Part shown: piece after piece, positions 45,960 to 55,907 of the stretch
Layout: the number at the start of each line of letters is the position of its first letter
Numbering within the stretch: the first letter of the stretch is position 1
Origin: Parahoeflea alexandrii
GTDB taxonomy: Bacteria > Pseudomonadota > Alphaproteobacteria > Rhizobiales > Rhizobiaceae
Length of the DNA: 64,000 nt
Assembly (NCBI RefSeq): GCF_024105735.1
Contig: NZ_JAAAML010000001.1
Span: 1,497,809-1,561,808 of the forward strand
Reading direction: 5' to 3'
Notes under the pieces: model-generated
Seen by the model: only the letters and a program-made list of their open reading frames with translations
Databases searched by the model: none
What the model was told of the DNA's origin: nothing
Position numbers and translations under genes: made by a program

Positions 45960-47171
45960 TCAGCCCATGGCCTTCTGCAGGTTCTCGTCGATCTTGTCGA
46001 GGAAGCCGGTGGTCGAGAGCCATGGCTGGTCGGGACCGATCAGCAGCGCCAGGTCCTTGGTCATGAAGCCCGATTCGACGGTCTGGATGCAGACCTTTTC
46101 CAGCGTTTCGGCGAAGGTGGCGAGCTCGGCATTGTCGTCGAGCTTGGCGCGGTGGGCCAGGCCACGGGTCCAGGCGAAGATCGAGGCGATCGAGTTGGTC
46201 GAGGTTTCCTCACCCTTCTGGTGCTGGCGGTAGTGACGGGTCACGGTGCCGTGGGCGGCTTCGGCTTCCACCGTCTTGCCATCCGGCGTCATCAGGACCG
46301 AGGTCATGAGACCGAGCGAGCCGAAGCCCTGGGCAACGATGTCGGACTGCACGTCGCCATCATAGTTCTTGCAGGCCCAGACGTAGCCGCCGGACCATTT
46401 CAGCGCGGAAGCGACCATGTCGTCGATCAGGCGGTGCTCGTACCAGATCTTGGCTTCGTCGTACTGAGCCTTGAATTCTGCATCGAAGACTTCCTGGAAC
46501 AGATCCTTGAAGCGGCCGTCATAGGCCTTGAGGATGGTGTTCTTGGTCGACAGGTAGCACGGCACGCCGCGCATCAGCGCATAGTTCAATGAGGCGCGGG
46601 CGAAATCGCGGATCGAATCATCAAGGTTGTACATCGCCATGGCGACGCCGGAGGATGGTGCGTCATAGACTTCGTGCTCGATGGTCTCGCCGTCATCGCC
46701 GACGAACTTGATCGACAGCTTGCCCTTGCCGGGGAACTTGAAATCGGTGGCGCGGTACTGGTCGCCGAAAGCATGACGGCCGACGATAATCGGCTTGGTC
46801 CAGCCCGGAACCAGGCGCGGCACGTTCTTCATGATGATCGGCTCGCGGAAGATGACGCCGCCAAGGATGTTGCGGATGGTGCCGTTGGGCGAACGCCACA
46901 TCTTCTTGAGGCCGAATTCCTCGACGCGGGCTTCATCGGGGGTGATGGTGGCGCACTTGATGCCGACGCCGTGCTTCTTGATGGCGTTGGCGGCGTCGAT
47001 CGTGACTTGGTCGTTGGTCTCGTCGCGATACTCGACCGAAAGGTCGTAATAGTCGATCGGCAGATCGAGGTAGGGCAGGATCAGCTTTTCCTTGATGAAC
47101 TGCCAGATGATGCGTGTCATCTCATCGCCGTCGAGATCGACCACGGGGTTTGCAACCTTGATCTTTGCCAT
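45960..47171 (-). CDS. icd: NADP-dependent isocitrate dehydrogenase
   Basis: Oxidises isocitrate to 2-oxoglutarate, making NADPH for the TCA cycle and nitrogen assimilation. 403 residues, the eukaryotic/alphaproteobacterial type-II length rather than the 416-residue E. coli type. Motifs: [16 protein letters not shown] at the start, the substrate region [42 protein letters not shown] with the metal Asp, and the NADP loop [17 protein letters not shown]. First gene of the operon with the small membrane protein, dedA and gst. Confidence 0.96.
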   Translation of the reverse strand: MAKIKVANPVVDLDGDEMTRIIWQFIKEKLILPYLDLPIDYYDLSVEYRDETNDQVTIDAANAIKKHGVGIKCATITPDEARVEEFGLKKMWRSPNGTIRNILGGVIFREPIIMKNVPRLVPGWTKPIIVGRHAFGDQYRATDFKFPGKGKLSIKFVGDDGETIEHEVYDAPSSGVAMAMYNLDDSIRDFARASLNYALMRGVPCYLSTKNTILKAYDGRFKDLFQEVFDAEFKAQYDEAKIWYEHRLIDDMVASALKWSGGYVWACKNYDGDVQSDIVAQGFGSLGLMTSVLMTPDGKTVEAEAAHGTVTRHYRQHQKGEETSTNSIASIFAWTRGLAHRAKLDDNAELATFAETLEKVCIQTVESGFMTKDLALLIGPDQPWLSTTGFLDKIDENLQKAMG

Positions 47172-47497
47172 TCTTATTTGACCTTTTGAGAGGGTTGTCG
47201 GGGGGCGGCAGAAAACCGCCCGTTCAGTTGGCGCTTCTCATAACAAAACAGTTGCGGGCGCACAACATGCAGGCCGGCCGTTCAGGCGGGATCGCGACCA
47301 AAGCCTGATATCGCGCCGGCGCGACAGCTTTCGAACCTACCGTTCAGATTGACTGTGCAGACGTCGGGCTCTAGGCATGTCCGGATTGGTAATGGAAGAT
47401 CTGTGCTCGTGAAAACCAATATGCCTTACCCCCGCTGGTCCCGGTATCCCGGCCGGGCGGCGTTGTTTCTGCGTTGCGCCTGGCTGGGAGCAAGCTA
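47172..47497. other. Divergent intergenic region icd / RNA methyltransferase
   Basis: 326 bases between two divergent genes, so it must hold both promoters. GGGCGGCAGAAAACCGCCC near 47207 is a small hairpin in the icd leader (reading leftward). I see no known regulatory motif, tRNA or terminator with a T run. Confidence 0.5.
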
Positions 47498-48322
47498 GTG
47501 GCCGGAACCGACCGAAATCGTGAACTGATGACCGGCGGGCCGGCGATCATCCTGGTGGAGCCGCAGCTGGGCGAGAACATCGGCATGGTGGCGCGCGCCA
47601 TGGCCAATTTCGGCCTGTCCAATCTCAGGATCGTCAATCCGCGCGACGGCTGGCCCAATGACAAGGCGGTGAGTGCTGCGGCGAAGGCCGATCACGTGAT
47701 TGCCGCGGCAGTGGTGTACGAGACGCTGGAAGCAGCCGTTGCGGACCTGAACTTTGTCTATGCCACCACGGCGCGGCCGCGCGACGGGCACAAGCCGGTG
47801 CGCGGGCCGGTGGAGGCGGGCGAAGTGCTGCGCGGGCGGGAGAATGACGGCGAGAAGACCGGGATCCTGTTCGGGCGCGAGCGCATCGGGCTGCGCAACT
47901 GGGAGGTGGGGCTTGCCGACGAAATCGTCACCTTTCCGGTCAACCCGGCCTACGCCTCGCTCAACATCGCCCAGGCCGTGCTGCTGATGTCGTATGAATG
48001 GATGAAATCTGGGCTTTCGAGCCCGCACGAGACCGCGTTTTCCACGCCCGAGGTGGAGCCGGCGCCGAAGGCGGATCTGTTTGGCCTGTTCGACCAGATC
48101 GAGGAGGGGCTTGAGGCGCGCGGCTATTTCCGCTCCGAGACCAAGAAGATGAAGGCGGTCGACAACTTGCGCGCCGTGCTGACGCGGCCGGGGTTTTCCA
48201 GCGATGAAATTGCCGTGCTGCGCGGTCTTTTCGCCTCATTTGACAGGTTTGCTCGCCCTGGACAGCGCGTGCCCGGCGCGGGCAGTGAGCCTCTGGACGA
48301 AGGGCGGGGTAACGAGGAATGA
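47498..48322 (+). CDS. tRNA/rRNA methyltransferase of the TrmJ/TrmH (SPOUT) family
   Basis: 274 residues from GTG 47498, with GGAG eight bases upstream. SPOUT knot elements: [23 protein letters not shown] near residue 16, [13 protein letters not shown] near 124 and [14 protein letters not shown] near 155, the S-adenosylmethionine/trefoil region. Length and C-terminal extension match the TrmJ-type enzymes that 2'-O-methylate tRNA position 32 (TrmJ) in gammaproteobacteria; the rhizobial target is inferred. Its stop overlaps the murI ATG. Confidence 0.9.
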   Translation: MAGTDRNRELMTGGPAIILVEPQLGENIGMVARAMANFGLSNLRIVNPRDGWPNDKAVSAAAKADHVIAAAVVYETLEAAVADLNFVYATTARPRDGHKPVRGPVEAGEVLRGRENDGEKTGILFGRERIGLRNWEVGLADEIVTFPVNPAYASLNIAQAVLLMSYEWMKSGLSSPHETAFSTPEVEPAPKADLFGLFDQIEEGLEARGYFRSETKKMKAVDNLRAVLTRPGFSSDEIAVLRGLFASFDRFARPGQRVPGAGSEPLDEGRGNEE

Positions 48323-49110
48323 GCGAGCGGCCGGTTCTGGTCTTTGACAGCGGTATTGGCGGATTGAGCGTGTTGCGCGAGGCCCGGGTGATCATGCCGG
48401 GAAGGCGATTCGTCTATGTCGCCGATGATGCCGGCTTTCCCTATGGACGCTGGGAAGAAGGCGCGCTCAACGACCGGATCGTCGGCCTTTTCGCTGGCCT
48501 GATCGAGCGTCACAACCCGGCCCTGGCGCTGATTGCCTGCAACACCGCATCGACCATCGTCATGCCCTCGCTGAGGCAGGCCTATCCGGACCTGCCGTTT
48601 GTCGGCACGGTGCCTGCGATCAAGCCGGCCGCGGAACGGACCCGCTCGGGCCTGGTCTCGGTGCTGGCGACGCCCGGCACGGTGAAACGGCAGTATACGC
48701 GGGACCTGATCCGTGACTATGCCGACACCGTGCATGTGCGGCTGGTGGGATCGGAAAACCTCGCCGAACTGGCCGAGACCTACATGCGCAAGGGCTTTGT
48801 CGACGAAGCGGCGGTGAAGGCCGAGATCGAGCCTTGTTTCGTCGAGAAGGACGGGCAAAAGACCGACATCGTGGTGCTTGCCTGCACGCATTTCCCGTTC
48901 CTGGTCAACCGCATGCGCAAGCTCGCGCCATGGCCGGTGGACTGGATCGATCCGGCGGAAGCCATCGCCCGGCGGGCGCTCGCGATCGTCGAGACCATGC
49001 CGGGCGGCCACGCGCTGCCCGACGCGCGCGACAGCGTGGTATTCACCTCGGGCAAGCCCGATTACAGCGCGCTCAGACTGATGCACGGGTTTGGATTGAC
49101 CGCCGGCTGA
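48319..49110 (+). CDS. murI: Glutamate racemase
   Basis: Makes D-glutamate for peptidoglycan. 263 residues; motifs [12 protein letters not shown] (start), [11 protein letters not shown], the catalytic-Cys strand [12 protein letters not shown] (Cys near 75) and the second Cys in LACTHFPFL (near 189). ATG overlaps the methyltransferase stop, so the two are coupled. A HerA-like ATPase gene follows 140 bases on. Confidence 0.96.
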   Translation: MSERPVLVFDSGIGGLSVLREARVIMPGRRFVYVADDAGFPYGRWEEGALNDRIVGLFAGLIERHNPALALIACNTASTIVMPSLRQAYPDLPFVGTVPAIKPAAERTRSGLVSVLATPGTVKRQYTRDLIRDYADTVHVRLVGSENLAELAETYMRKGFVDEAAVKAEIEPCFVEKDGQKTDIVVLACTHFPFLVNRMRKLAPWPVDWIDPAEAIARRALAIVETMPGGHALPDARDSVVFTSGKPDYSALRLMHGFGLTAG

Positions 49111-49249
49111 GGCCGTCCGCCGGGCACGAAATCCTGTGTATTTCACGTATCAGCGGCGGCAGGACCGGCAAATTCTGTTAGGGAATGCGGTGGCCTGGTG
49201 GTGGCCGAATCGCAGAACTGTCGCGTCGCGTTCACGGAGTAAAGCCAAG

Positions 49250-50770
49250 GTGCAGGTCGGAATTGACATGGGAAGCTTGACGGGCGGACAGCCAGCCAAG
49301 CTCGACATCGAAGAGCTGCTGGCGACCCGTCTCCTGGTGCAGGGCAATTCGGGCTCGGGAAAGTCGCATCTGCTCAGGCGCCTGCTCGAGCAATCGGCGC
49401 AATGGGTGCAGCAGGTGATCATCGATCCCGAAGGCGATTTCGTCACGCTGTCTGAAAAGTATGGCCACCTGGTGGTCGAGGGCGAGCGCAGCGAGGGCGA
49501 GCTTGCCGGCATCGCCAGCCGGATAAGGCGGCACCGGGTCTCCTGTGTCTTGTCGCTCGAAGGGCTCGATGTCGAGCAGCAGATGCGCGCCGCGGCCGTT
49601 TTTCTCAACGCCATGTTCGATGCCGAGCACGAGTTCTGGTATCCGGTGCTGGTGGTGGTGGACGAGGCGCAGATGTTTGCGCCCGCCGTCGGCGGCGATG
49701 TTTCCGAGGACGCGCGCAAGATGTCGCTCGGCGCGATGACCAATTTGATGTGCCGCGGCAGAAAACGCGGGCTGGCCGGCGTCATCGCCACCCAGCGGCT
49801 GGCGAAACTGGCCAAGAACGTGGCGGCGGAGGCCTCCAACTTCCTGATGGGCCGGACCTTTCTCGACATCGACATGGCCCGTGCTGCCGATCTCCTGGGC
49901 ATGGACCGGCGCCAGGCGGAAATGTTCCGCGACCTGCAGCGCGGCAATTTTGTCGGCCTCGGCCCGGCGCTTTCGCGGCGGCCGCTGCCGATCGCCATCG
50001 GTGCGGTGGAAACCCAGGCGCGATCCTCGAGCCCGAAGCTGATGCCGATGCCGGAAACCGTCGAAGACGTCGAAGATCTGATCTTCACCCCCGATCCGGA
50101 AGAACTCACCCGGCCACCCGCACGCCGGGCGCGTCCGGCGCCGCGGCCGACCACCGATATCCTGGCCGAATTGTCGCGCGCCACGCCCTTGCAGGATCAG
50201 CCGATGGCGCGGTCTGGCGGGGAGGCGGCAAGCGCCGGCGGCCTGTCGGCGGAAGAGCGCGAGGAGCGGGTGGCCGCGGTGCTCTCGGAAATCCTCGCCG
50301 ATCCGGAGTCCGGCTACCGGACCGATGCCGCGCTCTACCAGGATTTCCTGGTGCGGCTGAGGATGCGGCGGGTGACCGGCTCGCCGATGCCGCTTGCCGA
50401 ATTCCGCCGCCGTGTCGCCATCGCCCGCTCGGGCGTCGACGTCGAGACTTCGGCCGGCGAGGCCTGGGCCACGGCGCTGAGGCTCTCGGCGCAGGTGTCT
50501 GAGGATCTGCAGGGCGTGTTCCTGATGCTGGCGGTGGCCGCGATCCGGGCCGAGCCGTGCCCGTCCGACGCCCGCATTGCGCGGGCCTACGGCACCCACT
50601 CGGCGCGGCGCGCGCGCAGGCTGCTCGGCTATTTCGAGGAGCAGGAGCTGATCATCGTGCACGCCGATCATTCGGGAAAACGCATCGTCGGGATCCCGGA
50701 GCTGCAGGCGGAGACAGCGCCGGGAGCCGCGGATGCGCCGGACGAGAACGCGGCACAGGCGGCGGAGTAA
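49250..50770 (+). CDS. HerA-like (DUF87) FtsK/HerA-class ATPase
   Basis: 506 residues from GTG 49250; GGAG lies ten bases upstream. Walker A GNSGSGKSH (32-40) and Walker B VLVVVDEAQMF (~138-148), followed by an arginine-rich RGRKRGLAGVIATQRLAKLAK sensor segment, place it in the HerA/FtsK hexameric pumping ATPases. Bacterial HerA normally works with a NurA nuclease or a defence nuclease; none is encoded beside it. The C-terminal ~190 residues carry an Arg/Ala-rich linker then a helical domain. DNA end processing or DNA translocation is the family role; the specific use here is unknown. Confidence 0.87.
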   Translation: MQVGIDMGSLTGGQPAKLDIEELLATRLLVQGNSGSGKSHLLRRLLEQSAQWVQQVIIDPEGDFVTLSEKYGHLVVEGERSEGELAGIASRIRRHRVSCVLSLEGLDVEQQMRAAAVFLNAMFDAEHEFWYPVLVVVDEAQMFAPAVGGDVSEDARKMSLGAMTNLMCRGRKRGLAGVIATQRLAKLAKNVAAEASNFLMGRTFLDIDMARAADLLGMDRRQAEMFRDLQRGNFVGLGPALSRRPLPIAIGAVETQARSSSPKLMPMPETVEDVEDLIFTPDPEELTRPPARRARPAPRPTTDILAELSRATPLQDQPMARSGGEAASAGGLSAEEREERVAAVLSEILADPESGYRTDAALYQDFLVRLRMRRVTGSPMPLAEFRRRVAIARSGVDVETSAGEAWATALRLSAQVSEDLQGVFLMLAVAAIRAEPCPSDARIARAYGTHSARRARRLLGYFEEQELIIVHADHSGKRIVGIPELQAETAPGAADAPDENAAQAAE

Positions 50771-51144
50771 TCAGGCACTGTTTTCCTCGCTTTGTGGGAG
50801 ACGAGGTGTGGAGTACCGCTGTGAAAACGGCCCCACCACCGCTGCCCAGAAGCGCCCTTCACAAGTCAGAATTGGATAGAAGGCCGTTTCCGGGTTTTCG
50901 TGTGTGGCCTGGCGGGTGAGCCCGGTCGGATGAATTTTTCTGGAGTTTGAGTCGGGCCCGCATTCTGTTGCTTGCTCGCCGTTCAGGTTGAAATTCCTGA
51001 ACCTGCGGTTCTGGCCCGTGTTTCATTCACCCGGAAACAACGAGGTGTCGCATTGACGTAAGGACACAATCCTTGCTTGATCATGGGGGTGAGCAATGAG
51101 CTCATTGGCGAGTGATCTTCAGTATGCAGCCTAAAGAGGTGATG
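50771..51144. other. Intergenic region between the HerA-like and GFA genes
   Basis: 374 bases with base composition nearer the GFA gene than the HerA gene. It holds the 22-base inverted repeat at 50981-51002 and the GFA ribosome-binding site (AAAGAGG at 51131-51137). No terminator with a T run, tRNA or further ORF is convincing. Confidence 0.5.
50981..51002. promoter_or_regulatory. Perfect inverted repeat, possible operator
   Basis: GTTCAGG (50981-50987) and CCTGAAC (50996-51002) around TTGAAATT; AGGTT/AACCT adds an alternative pairing. There is no T run after it. It lies about 140 bases before the GFA gene and could be an operator for it, or a leader hairpin. Confidence 0.35.
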
Positions 51145-51537
51145 ATGGCAAGCAGGTCAATACATCTTGGTGGGTGTCTTTGCGGCGCGATCCGTTTCGA
51201 AGCTCGAGCGCCAGCGTCAAACCCTCACACCTGCTCGTGCAAGATGTGCCAGCGTCATACCGGGTGCCCTACCTCGGTCTGGGTGGATTTTCCAAAGGAC
51301 GCGGTGTCGTGGACCGGGCCGGGAGGTCCTCCGTCGGTGTACCGATCATCGGACTACTCCAGTCGCGCTTTTTGCCAAGTATGCGGCAGCACTCTAGGCG
51401 CTATTGATGATCAGCCCACGATTGCCTTGCTGGTGGGCTGCTTTGACAAACCCGGCCGAAGTGATCTTGTTCCCGTGGCACATTCCTACACTGGAAGTCG
51501 CCCGAAATGGTGGGGCATCAAGGTTCACAGCAAATAG
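51145..51537 (+). CDS. GFA family (glutathione-dependent formaldehyde-activating type) Zn protein
   Basis: 130 residues from ATG 51145. Three Cys pairs typical of the family: GGCLCGAIRFEA near residue 10, CSCKMCQRHTG near 31 and FCQVCGSTLG near 77; these bind one or two zinc ions. The group name comes from Gfa, which spontaneously or enzymatically adds formaldehyde to glutathione; most members have unknown substrates. Codon use is less GC-biased than in neighbouring genes, so it may be a transferred gene. No neighbour is obviously connected with it. Confidence 0.85.
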   Translation: MASRSIHLGGCLCGAIRFEARAPASNPHTCSCKMCQRHTGCPTSVWVDFPKDAVSWTGPGGPPSVYRSSDYSSRAFCQVCGSTLGAIDDQPTIALLVGCFDKPGRSDLVPVAHSYTGSRPKWWGIKVHSK

Positions 51538-51665
51538 GCTTGCATGATTTTCCTGTCTGATCTGGCGCCGGGGAACAACTGTGATGACAACAATGGCGGG
51601 TTTCCCGCTACCAGGCTGTTGAGCCGGATTGTGACCAGGAGCGGCAGTCCACAGTCAACTGTGTT

Positions 51666-52898
51666 TCACGCCCGCTCCTCCCAGACCTTGACCAGTTCGA
51701 CGATCGTCTCCACCGACTTCTCCATGTCCTGAACGCTGATCCATTCGAGCGGCGAGTGGTAGGAGTGGCCGCCGGTGTAGATGTTGGGGCAGGGCAGGCC
51801 CATGAAGGAGAGCCGCGAGCCGTCGGTGCCGCCGCGGATCGAACTGGTCACCGGCTCGAGGCCAACGCGGCGGACGGCTTCGATGAGATTGCCGACGATC
51901 TCGGGATTGCGGTCGAGCACTTGCTTCATATTGCGGTACTGCTCGGTAACGGTGAAGCGCATGGTCGAGCCGGGATAGGCTTTCATCACGTCTTCCGCGA
52001 TGGATCTGAGCAGGTCTTCCTTTTGGGTGAGGCCCTCGTTGACGAAATCACGAATGATGAACTTCACATGTGCCGCGTCCATTGATCCGGATATGTCGGT
52101 CGGATGGATGAAGCCCAGGCGGCCGTCGGTTGTTTCGGGCGCCAGATCCCTGGGCAGCCGTGCGACGATGTCTGAGGCGATCTTGATGGCGTTCTCCATC
52201 ACGCCCTTGGAGGTGCCCGGGTGCTGGGCGACGCCCGAGATCTCGATGTCGACGCCATCGGCGGAGAAGGTCTCGTCGTCGATCTCGCCGATGCGGCCAC
52301 CGTCTAGCGTGTAGGCGAAGGCTGCGCCAAGCTTGGCAATATCGACCTTGTCGGCACCGCGGCCGATTTCCTCGTCGGTGGTGAACAGGATCCTGATGGT
52401 GCCGTGCCGGATCTCCGGGTTGGCGATCAGAGTGGCGGCGGCGGTCATGATCTCGGCGATGCCGGCCTTGTCGTCGGCGCCGAGCAGGGTGGTGCCGTCG
52501 GTGGTGACGATGTCGTGGCCGATCTGGTGCTTGAGGTCGGGATGCTCTGAGACCTTGATGATGCGGGTTGTGTCGCCGGTGAGCTGGATATCGCCGCCCT
52601 GGTAGTTGCTGACGATATTGGGCTTGACGTTGGTGCCGGTGAAATCGGGGGCGGTGTCCATGTGCGAGCAGAAGCAGATGACCGGAACGTCCTTGTCCGT
52701 GTTGGCGTCAAGCGTCGCATAGACATTGCCGTGCTCGTCCATGTGGGCGTCGGAGAGTCCGAGAGCCAGCAACTCCTCGACCAGAACGCGGCCGAGATCC
52801 TTCTGCTTTTCCGTCGAGGGCTGCGCGTGCGATTCCGGATCTGACTGGGTGTCGATGACGACGTAGCGGAGCAGGCGGTCGAGAACGGTGTCTGTCAT
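51666..52898 (-). CDS. pepT: Tripeptide aminopeptidase PepT
   Basis: Removes the N-terminal residue from tripeptides in the cytoplasm. From ATG 52898 it has 410 residues, as in E. coli (408); the frame has an ATG nine codons earlier. M20 metallopeptidase motifs: SHMDTAPD with the bridging zinc His/Asp near 80, GADDKAGIAEIM near 142, TTDEEIGRGAD (catalytic Glu and zinc Glu) near 175 and GGTDGSRLSFMG near 350, then GGHSYHSPLEW with the last zinc His. Monocistronic, divergent from the rpsD leader. Confidence 0.95.
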   Translation of the reverse strand: MTDTVLDRLLRYVVIDTQSDPESHAQPSTEKQKDLGRVLVEELLALGLSDAHMDEHGNVYATLDANTDKDVPVICFCSHMDTAPDFTGTNVKPNIVSNYQGGDIQLTGDTTRIIKVSEHPDLKHQIGHDIVTTDGTTLLGADDKAGIAEIMTAAATLIANPEIRHGTIRILFTTDEEIGRGADKVDIAKLGAAFAYTLDGGRIGEIDDETFSADGVDIEISGVAQHPGTSKGVMENAIKIASDIVARLPRDLAPETTDGRLGFIHPTDISGSMDAAHVKFIIRDFVNEGLTQKEDLLRSIAEDVMKAYPGSTMRFTVTEQYRNMKQVLDRNPEIVGNLIEAVRRVGLEPVTSSIRGGTDGSRLSFMGLPCPNIYTGGHSYHSPLEWISVQDMEKSVETIVELVKVWEERA

Positions 52899-53092
52899 GG
52901 GAGAATCCGATTCCAATTGGGGCATGCCCTGCTATACCGATCCTTGCGGGCTTGGGGAACATCGGCTTGACGCGGCATTGCGCTGCCGTCGCCGCCATCC
53001 ATTGATGACCGGGGATGCAGGCAGGGATGCCTGCGCCGGATCGGGCGCATGCCGGCAATCCGTTTTGCGGCATCTGCCTTTTGCTGCAAGCG

Positions 53093-53121
53093 TTGACAGC
53101 CACGGCACGATGTTCTAGAGA
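53093..53121 (+). promoter_or_regulatory. Candidate promoter of rpsD
   Basis: TTGACA (53093-53098) with 16-17 bases to CTAGAG/TAGAGA (53115-53121), a rhizobial housekeeping-type promoter with a strong -35 and weak -10. The expected start, about 53128, falls just before a hairpin, giving a ~168-base leader to rpsD. Confidence 0.5.
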
Positions 53122-53130
53122 CCCGGCCAG

Positions 53131-53157
53131 CGCGAGGGTTCATGCCCTCGCGTTTTC
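53131..53157 (+). other. 5'-leader hairpin with T run upstream of rpsD (attenuator-like)
   Basis: CGCGAGGG (53131-53138) and CCCTCGCG (53145-53152) form a perfect 8-bp stem with loop TTCATG, followed by TTTTCTT. By shape this is an intrinsic terminator, yet it lies at the very 5' end of the inferred rpsD transcript, 139 bases before the ATG. It could be an attenuator, or a 5' stabilising hairpin, for the S4 gene. The remaining 397-base gap between pepT and rpsD has no other feature I can support. Confidence 0.55.
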
Positions 53158-53295
53158 TTACGTGTCCCGTGGACGGTTTGTCACAATGCGTGCGTGAACC
53201 GTCCTGTCAGGTCTCGAAAACGGGGGCCAGAGGAGGGCGCGTTTCCTTCATCCGGTTTGACAACAGACCGGTGTAACCTTTTGAGAGGAAATGCG

Positions 53296-53913
53296 ATGAG
53301 CAAGCGCGAATCGGCAAAATACAAACTTGATCGCCGTATGGGCGAAAACATCTGGGGCCGTCCGAAGTCCCCGGTCAACCGCCGCGAATACGGCCCCGGA
53401 CAGCACGGCCAGCGCCGCAAGAGCAAGCTTTCCGACTTCGGCGTGCAGCTGCGCGCCAAGCAGAAGCTGAAGGGCTATTACGGCGATATCTCGGAAAAGC
53501 AGTTCCGCAAGATCTACGACGAAGCCAACCGGATGAAGGGCGATACGCCCGAGAACCTGATCGGCCTGTTGGAATCGCGTCTGGACGCCATCGTCTACCG
53601 CGCCAAGTTCGTCGCCACGATCTTTGCTGCCCGCCAGTTCGTTAACCACGGCCATGTCACCGTCAACGGCAAGCGCGTCAACATCGGTTCGTACCGCTGC
53701 AAGCCGGGCGATGTGGTTGCGGTCAAGGAAAAGTCCAAGCAGCTGGCCTTCGTCATCGAAGCCTCGCAGCTGGCCGAGCGTGACGTTCCCGAATACGTCG
53801 AAGCCGATCACCACAAGATGGCTGCCACATACGTTCGCGTGCCGGCCCTGTCGGACGTTCCTTACGCCGTCGTGATGGAACCGAACCTGGTCGTCGAATT
53901 CTATTCGCGCTGA
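53296..53913 (+). CDS. rpsD: 30S ribosomal protein S4
   Basis: Primary 16S rRNA-binding assembly protein. 205 residues from ATG 53296 (GAGAGGAA upstream), starting [22 protein letters not shown], the alphaproteobacterial S4 start, which lacks the zinc-binding Cys of the E. coli-type start region. RNA-binding S4 domain at ~95-155 ([49 protein letters not shown]). Stands alone here, outside the spc/alpha operon, as usual in Rhizobiales; strong terminator follows. Confidence 0.98.
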   Translation: MSKRESAKYKLDRRMGENIWGRPKSPVNRREYGPGQHGQRRKSKLSDFGVQLRAKQKLKGYYGDISEKQFRKIYDEANRMKGDTPENLIGLLESRLDAIVYRAKFVATIFAARQFVNHGHVTVNGKRVNIGSYRCKPGDVVAVKEKSKQLAFVIEASQLAERDVPEYVEADHHKMAATYVRVPALSDVPYAVVMEPNLVVEFYSR

Positions 53914-53940
53914 TCCCTTTCCGGGTCGCGTCAGATCAAG

Positions 53941-53965
53941 GCCGCCCTTCGGGGCGGCTTTTTTG
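53941..53965 (+). terminator. Intrinsic terminator after rpsD
   Basis: GCCGCCC and GGGCGGC around a TTCG tetraloop, then TTTTTTG, 28 bases past the rpsD stop. Confidence 0.93.
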
Positions 53966-54003
53966 TATGCGAAGACATGAAGGTCCAGCTCCGGAGATCG
54001 CCG

Positions 54004-54933
54004 ATGACTGATCTGCAAGAGGTTCTAGACGAGATTGCCGCCGAGGCCGCCAGTGTCGAAGATTGCGGCGTGGTGGCGCAATATATTCCCGAACTTGCCA
54101 AGGTCGATGCGAAGCAGTTTGGCATTGCCGTCACCCTGCCGGATGGAACCGTCCACTCGGCGGGCGATTCGGCGACCGGTTTTTCCATTCAGAGCGTGTC
54201 GAAGGTGTTCACCCTTGCTCTGGCGCTGGGAAAGCTCGGCGATTCGGTGTGGAGCAGCGTCGGGCGCGAGCCATCTGGCAACCCGTTCAACTCGATCGTT
54301 CAGCTGGAGCAGGAAAAGGGCCGGCCGCGCAATCCGTTCATCAACGCAGGCGCCATCGCCGTGGTTGACCTGATCATGGCCGGGCATCAGCCGAAGGAGG
54401 CGATCGGCGAGATCATCCAGTTCATCCGCCATCTTGCCGATGATGATTCCATTCTGATCGACGAACATGTGGCGCGCTCGGAAACCGCGCATGGAGACCG
54501 CAACGCGTCGCTGGCGCATTTCATGCGGTCCTTCGGCAATATCGATCATCCGGTCGACCATGTTCTGGGCGTCTATTTCCACCAGTGCGCGCTGGTGATG
54601 AACTGCCGGCAGCTTGCGCGCGCGGGGCTGTTTCTGGCCAGCCAGGGGCGTGACCCGGTGACCGGCGCGCAGGTGGTTTCGGAACAGCGCGCACGGCGCA
54701 TCAACGCCATCATGCTGACCTGCGGCCATTACGACGGATCGGGTGAATTTGCCTTTCGCGTCGGCCTGCCGGGCAAGAGCGGTGTCGGCGGCGGTATTCT
54801 GGCGATCGCGCCCGGCAAGGCCTCGATCGCGGTCTGGTCGCCGGGGCTCGACAGGGTCGGCAATTCCAAACTCGGAACGGCGGCGCTGGAACAATTGGCC
54901 CGGCGGATGGATTGGTCGGTGTTCGGGGCTTGA
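54004..54933 (+). CDS. glsA: Glutaminase A
   Basis: Hydrolyses glutamine to glutamate and ammonia. 309 residues from ATG 54004 (GGAG upstream; the frame has a start nine codons earlier). Beta-lactamase-like fold with [15 protein letters not shown] near 60, the S-x-x-K catalytic pair, then [14 protein letters not shown] near 113 and [13 protein letters not shown] near 259. The usual length of YbaS/GlsA glutaminases is 308-310. First of a three-gene unit with ttcA (20 bases downstream) and the inositol-phosphatase-like gene. Confidence 0.95.
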   Translation: MTDLQEVLDEIAAEAASVEDCGVVAQYIPELAKVDAKQFGIAVTLPDGTVHSAGDSATGFSIQSVSKVFTLALALGKLGDSVWSSVGREPSGNPFNSIVQLEQEKGRPRNPFINAGAIAVVDLIMAGHQPKEAIGEIIQFIRHLADDDSILIDEHVARSETAHGDRNASLAHFMRSFGNIDHPVDHVLGVYFHQCALVMNCRQLARAGLFLASQGRDPVTGAQVVSEQRARRINAIMLTCGHYDGSGEFAFRVGLPGKSGVGGGILAIAPGKASIAVWSPGLDRVGNSKLGTAALEQLARRMDWSVFGA

Positions 54934-54953
54934 CGGAGCTGCGCAAAGCCATC

Positions 54954-55907
54954 ATGCCCGGTGGCATGAACGAGACACTTCAGACCCCAAACGTGCAGGA
55001 CACCGGCACCGATCCGTCACCGGAGCGGGAGGCCGCGCCTGCGCTTGCGGACGCAATGGAGGCCGGGCCGTCGCTTTATGCAGAGGCTCCGTCAAGCGTG
55101 TCTTTCAACAAGCTGCGCAAGCGGCTGATCCGCAATGTGCGCCAGGCGATCGAGGATTTCTCCATGGTCGGGCCGGCTGCGGGCGGGACCGGCAAGCGGC
55201 CGCGCTGGCTGGTGGCGCTTTCTGGCGGCAAGGATTCCTACGGGCTCTTGGCGCTCCTGATGGACCTGCAATGGCGCGGCATGCTGCCGGTTGATCTCAT
55301 CGCCTGCAATCTCGACCAGGGGCAGCCGAATTTCCCGAAACGCATCCTGCCCGATTATCTTACTGCCCATGGCGTGCCGCACCGGATCGAGTACCGCGAC
55401 ACCTATTCGGTGGTGACCTCGAAGGTTCCCGAAGGGGCCACCTATTGCGCGCTGTGCTCGCGGCTGAGGCGCGGCAATCTCTACCGCATCGCGCGCGAGG
55501 AAGGCTGCGAGGCGCTGGTGCTTGGCCATCATCGCGACGACATTCTCGAGACCTTCTTTCTCAATTTCTTCCATGGCGGACGGCTGGAAGCGATGCCGCC
55601 GAAGCTGCTCAACGATGACGGCGACGTGATGGTGCTCCGCCCCATGGCCTATTGCGCGGAAGAGGATCTGGCGCGCTTTGCCGAAGCGCTGAAGTTTCCG
55701 ATCATTCCGTGCGACCTGTGCGGATCGCAGGATGGCTTGCAGCGCAATGCCATGAAGCTGATGATCGGCGACATCGAGCGGCGGATGCCCGGCCGCAAGG
55801 ATTCGATGATCCGGGCGCTCTCCAACACGCGGCCTTCCCATCTGCTGGACAGATCGCTGTTCGATTTTGCGGGACTTACCGTTCAATCCAGGAAGGTGGA
55901 TACATGA
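54954..55907 (+). CDS. ttcA: tRNA 2-thiocytidine biosynthesis protein TtcA
   Basis: ATP-dependent [4Fe-4S] enzyme that thiolates cytidine 32 of certain tRNAs. 317 residues from ATG 54954 (ATG 54966 is also possible; neither has a good Shine-Dalgarno). Signatures: PP-loop [10 protein letters not shown] (~85-94), two CxxC pairs, CALC near 165 and CDLC near 253, that hold the cluster, and [19 protein letters not shown] near 186. The N-terminal ~60 residues are polar and variable. Stop overlaps the next ATG by four bases. Confidence 0.95.
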   Translation: MPGGMNETLQTPNVQDTGTDPSPEREAAPALADAMEAGPSLYAEAPSSVSFNKLRKRLIRNVRQAIEDFSMVGPAAGGTGKRPRWLVALSGGKDSYGLLALLMDLQWRGMLPVDLIACNLDQGQPNFPKRILPDYLTAHGVPHRIEYRDTYSVVTSKVPEGATYCALCSRLRRGNLYRIAREEGCEALVLGHHRDDILETFFLNFFHGGRLEAMPPKLLNDDGDVMVLRPMAYCAEEDLARFAEALKFPIIPCDLCGSQDGLQRNAMKLMIGDIERRMPGRKDSMIRALSNTRPSHLLDRSLFDFAGLTVQSRKVDT

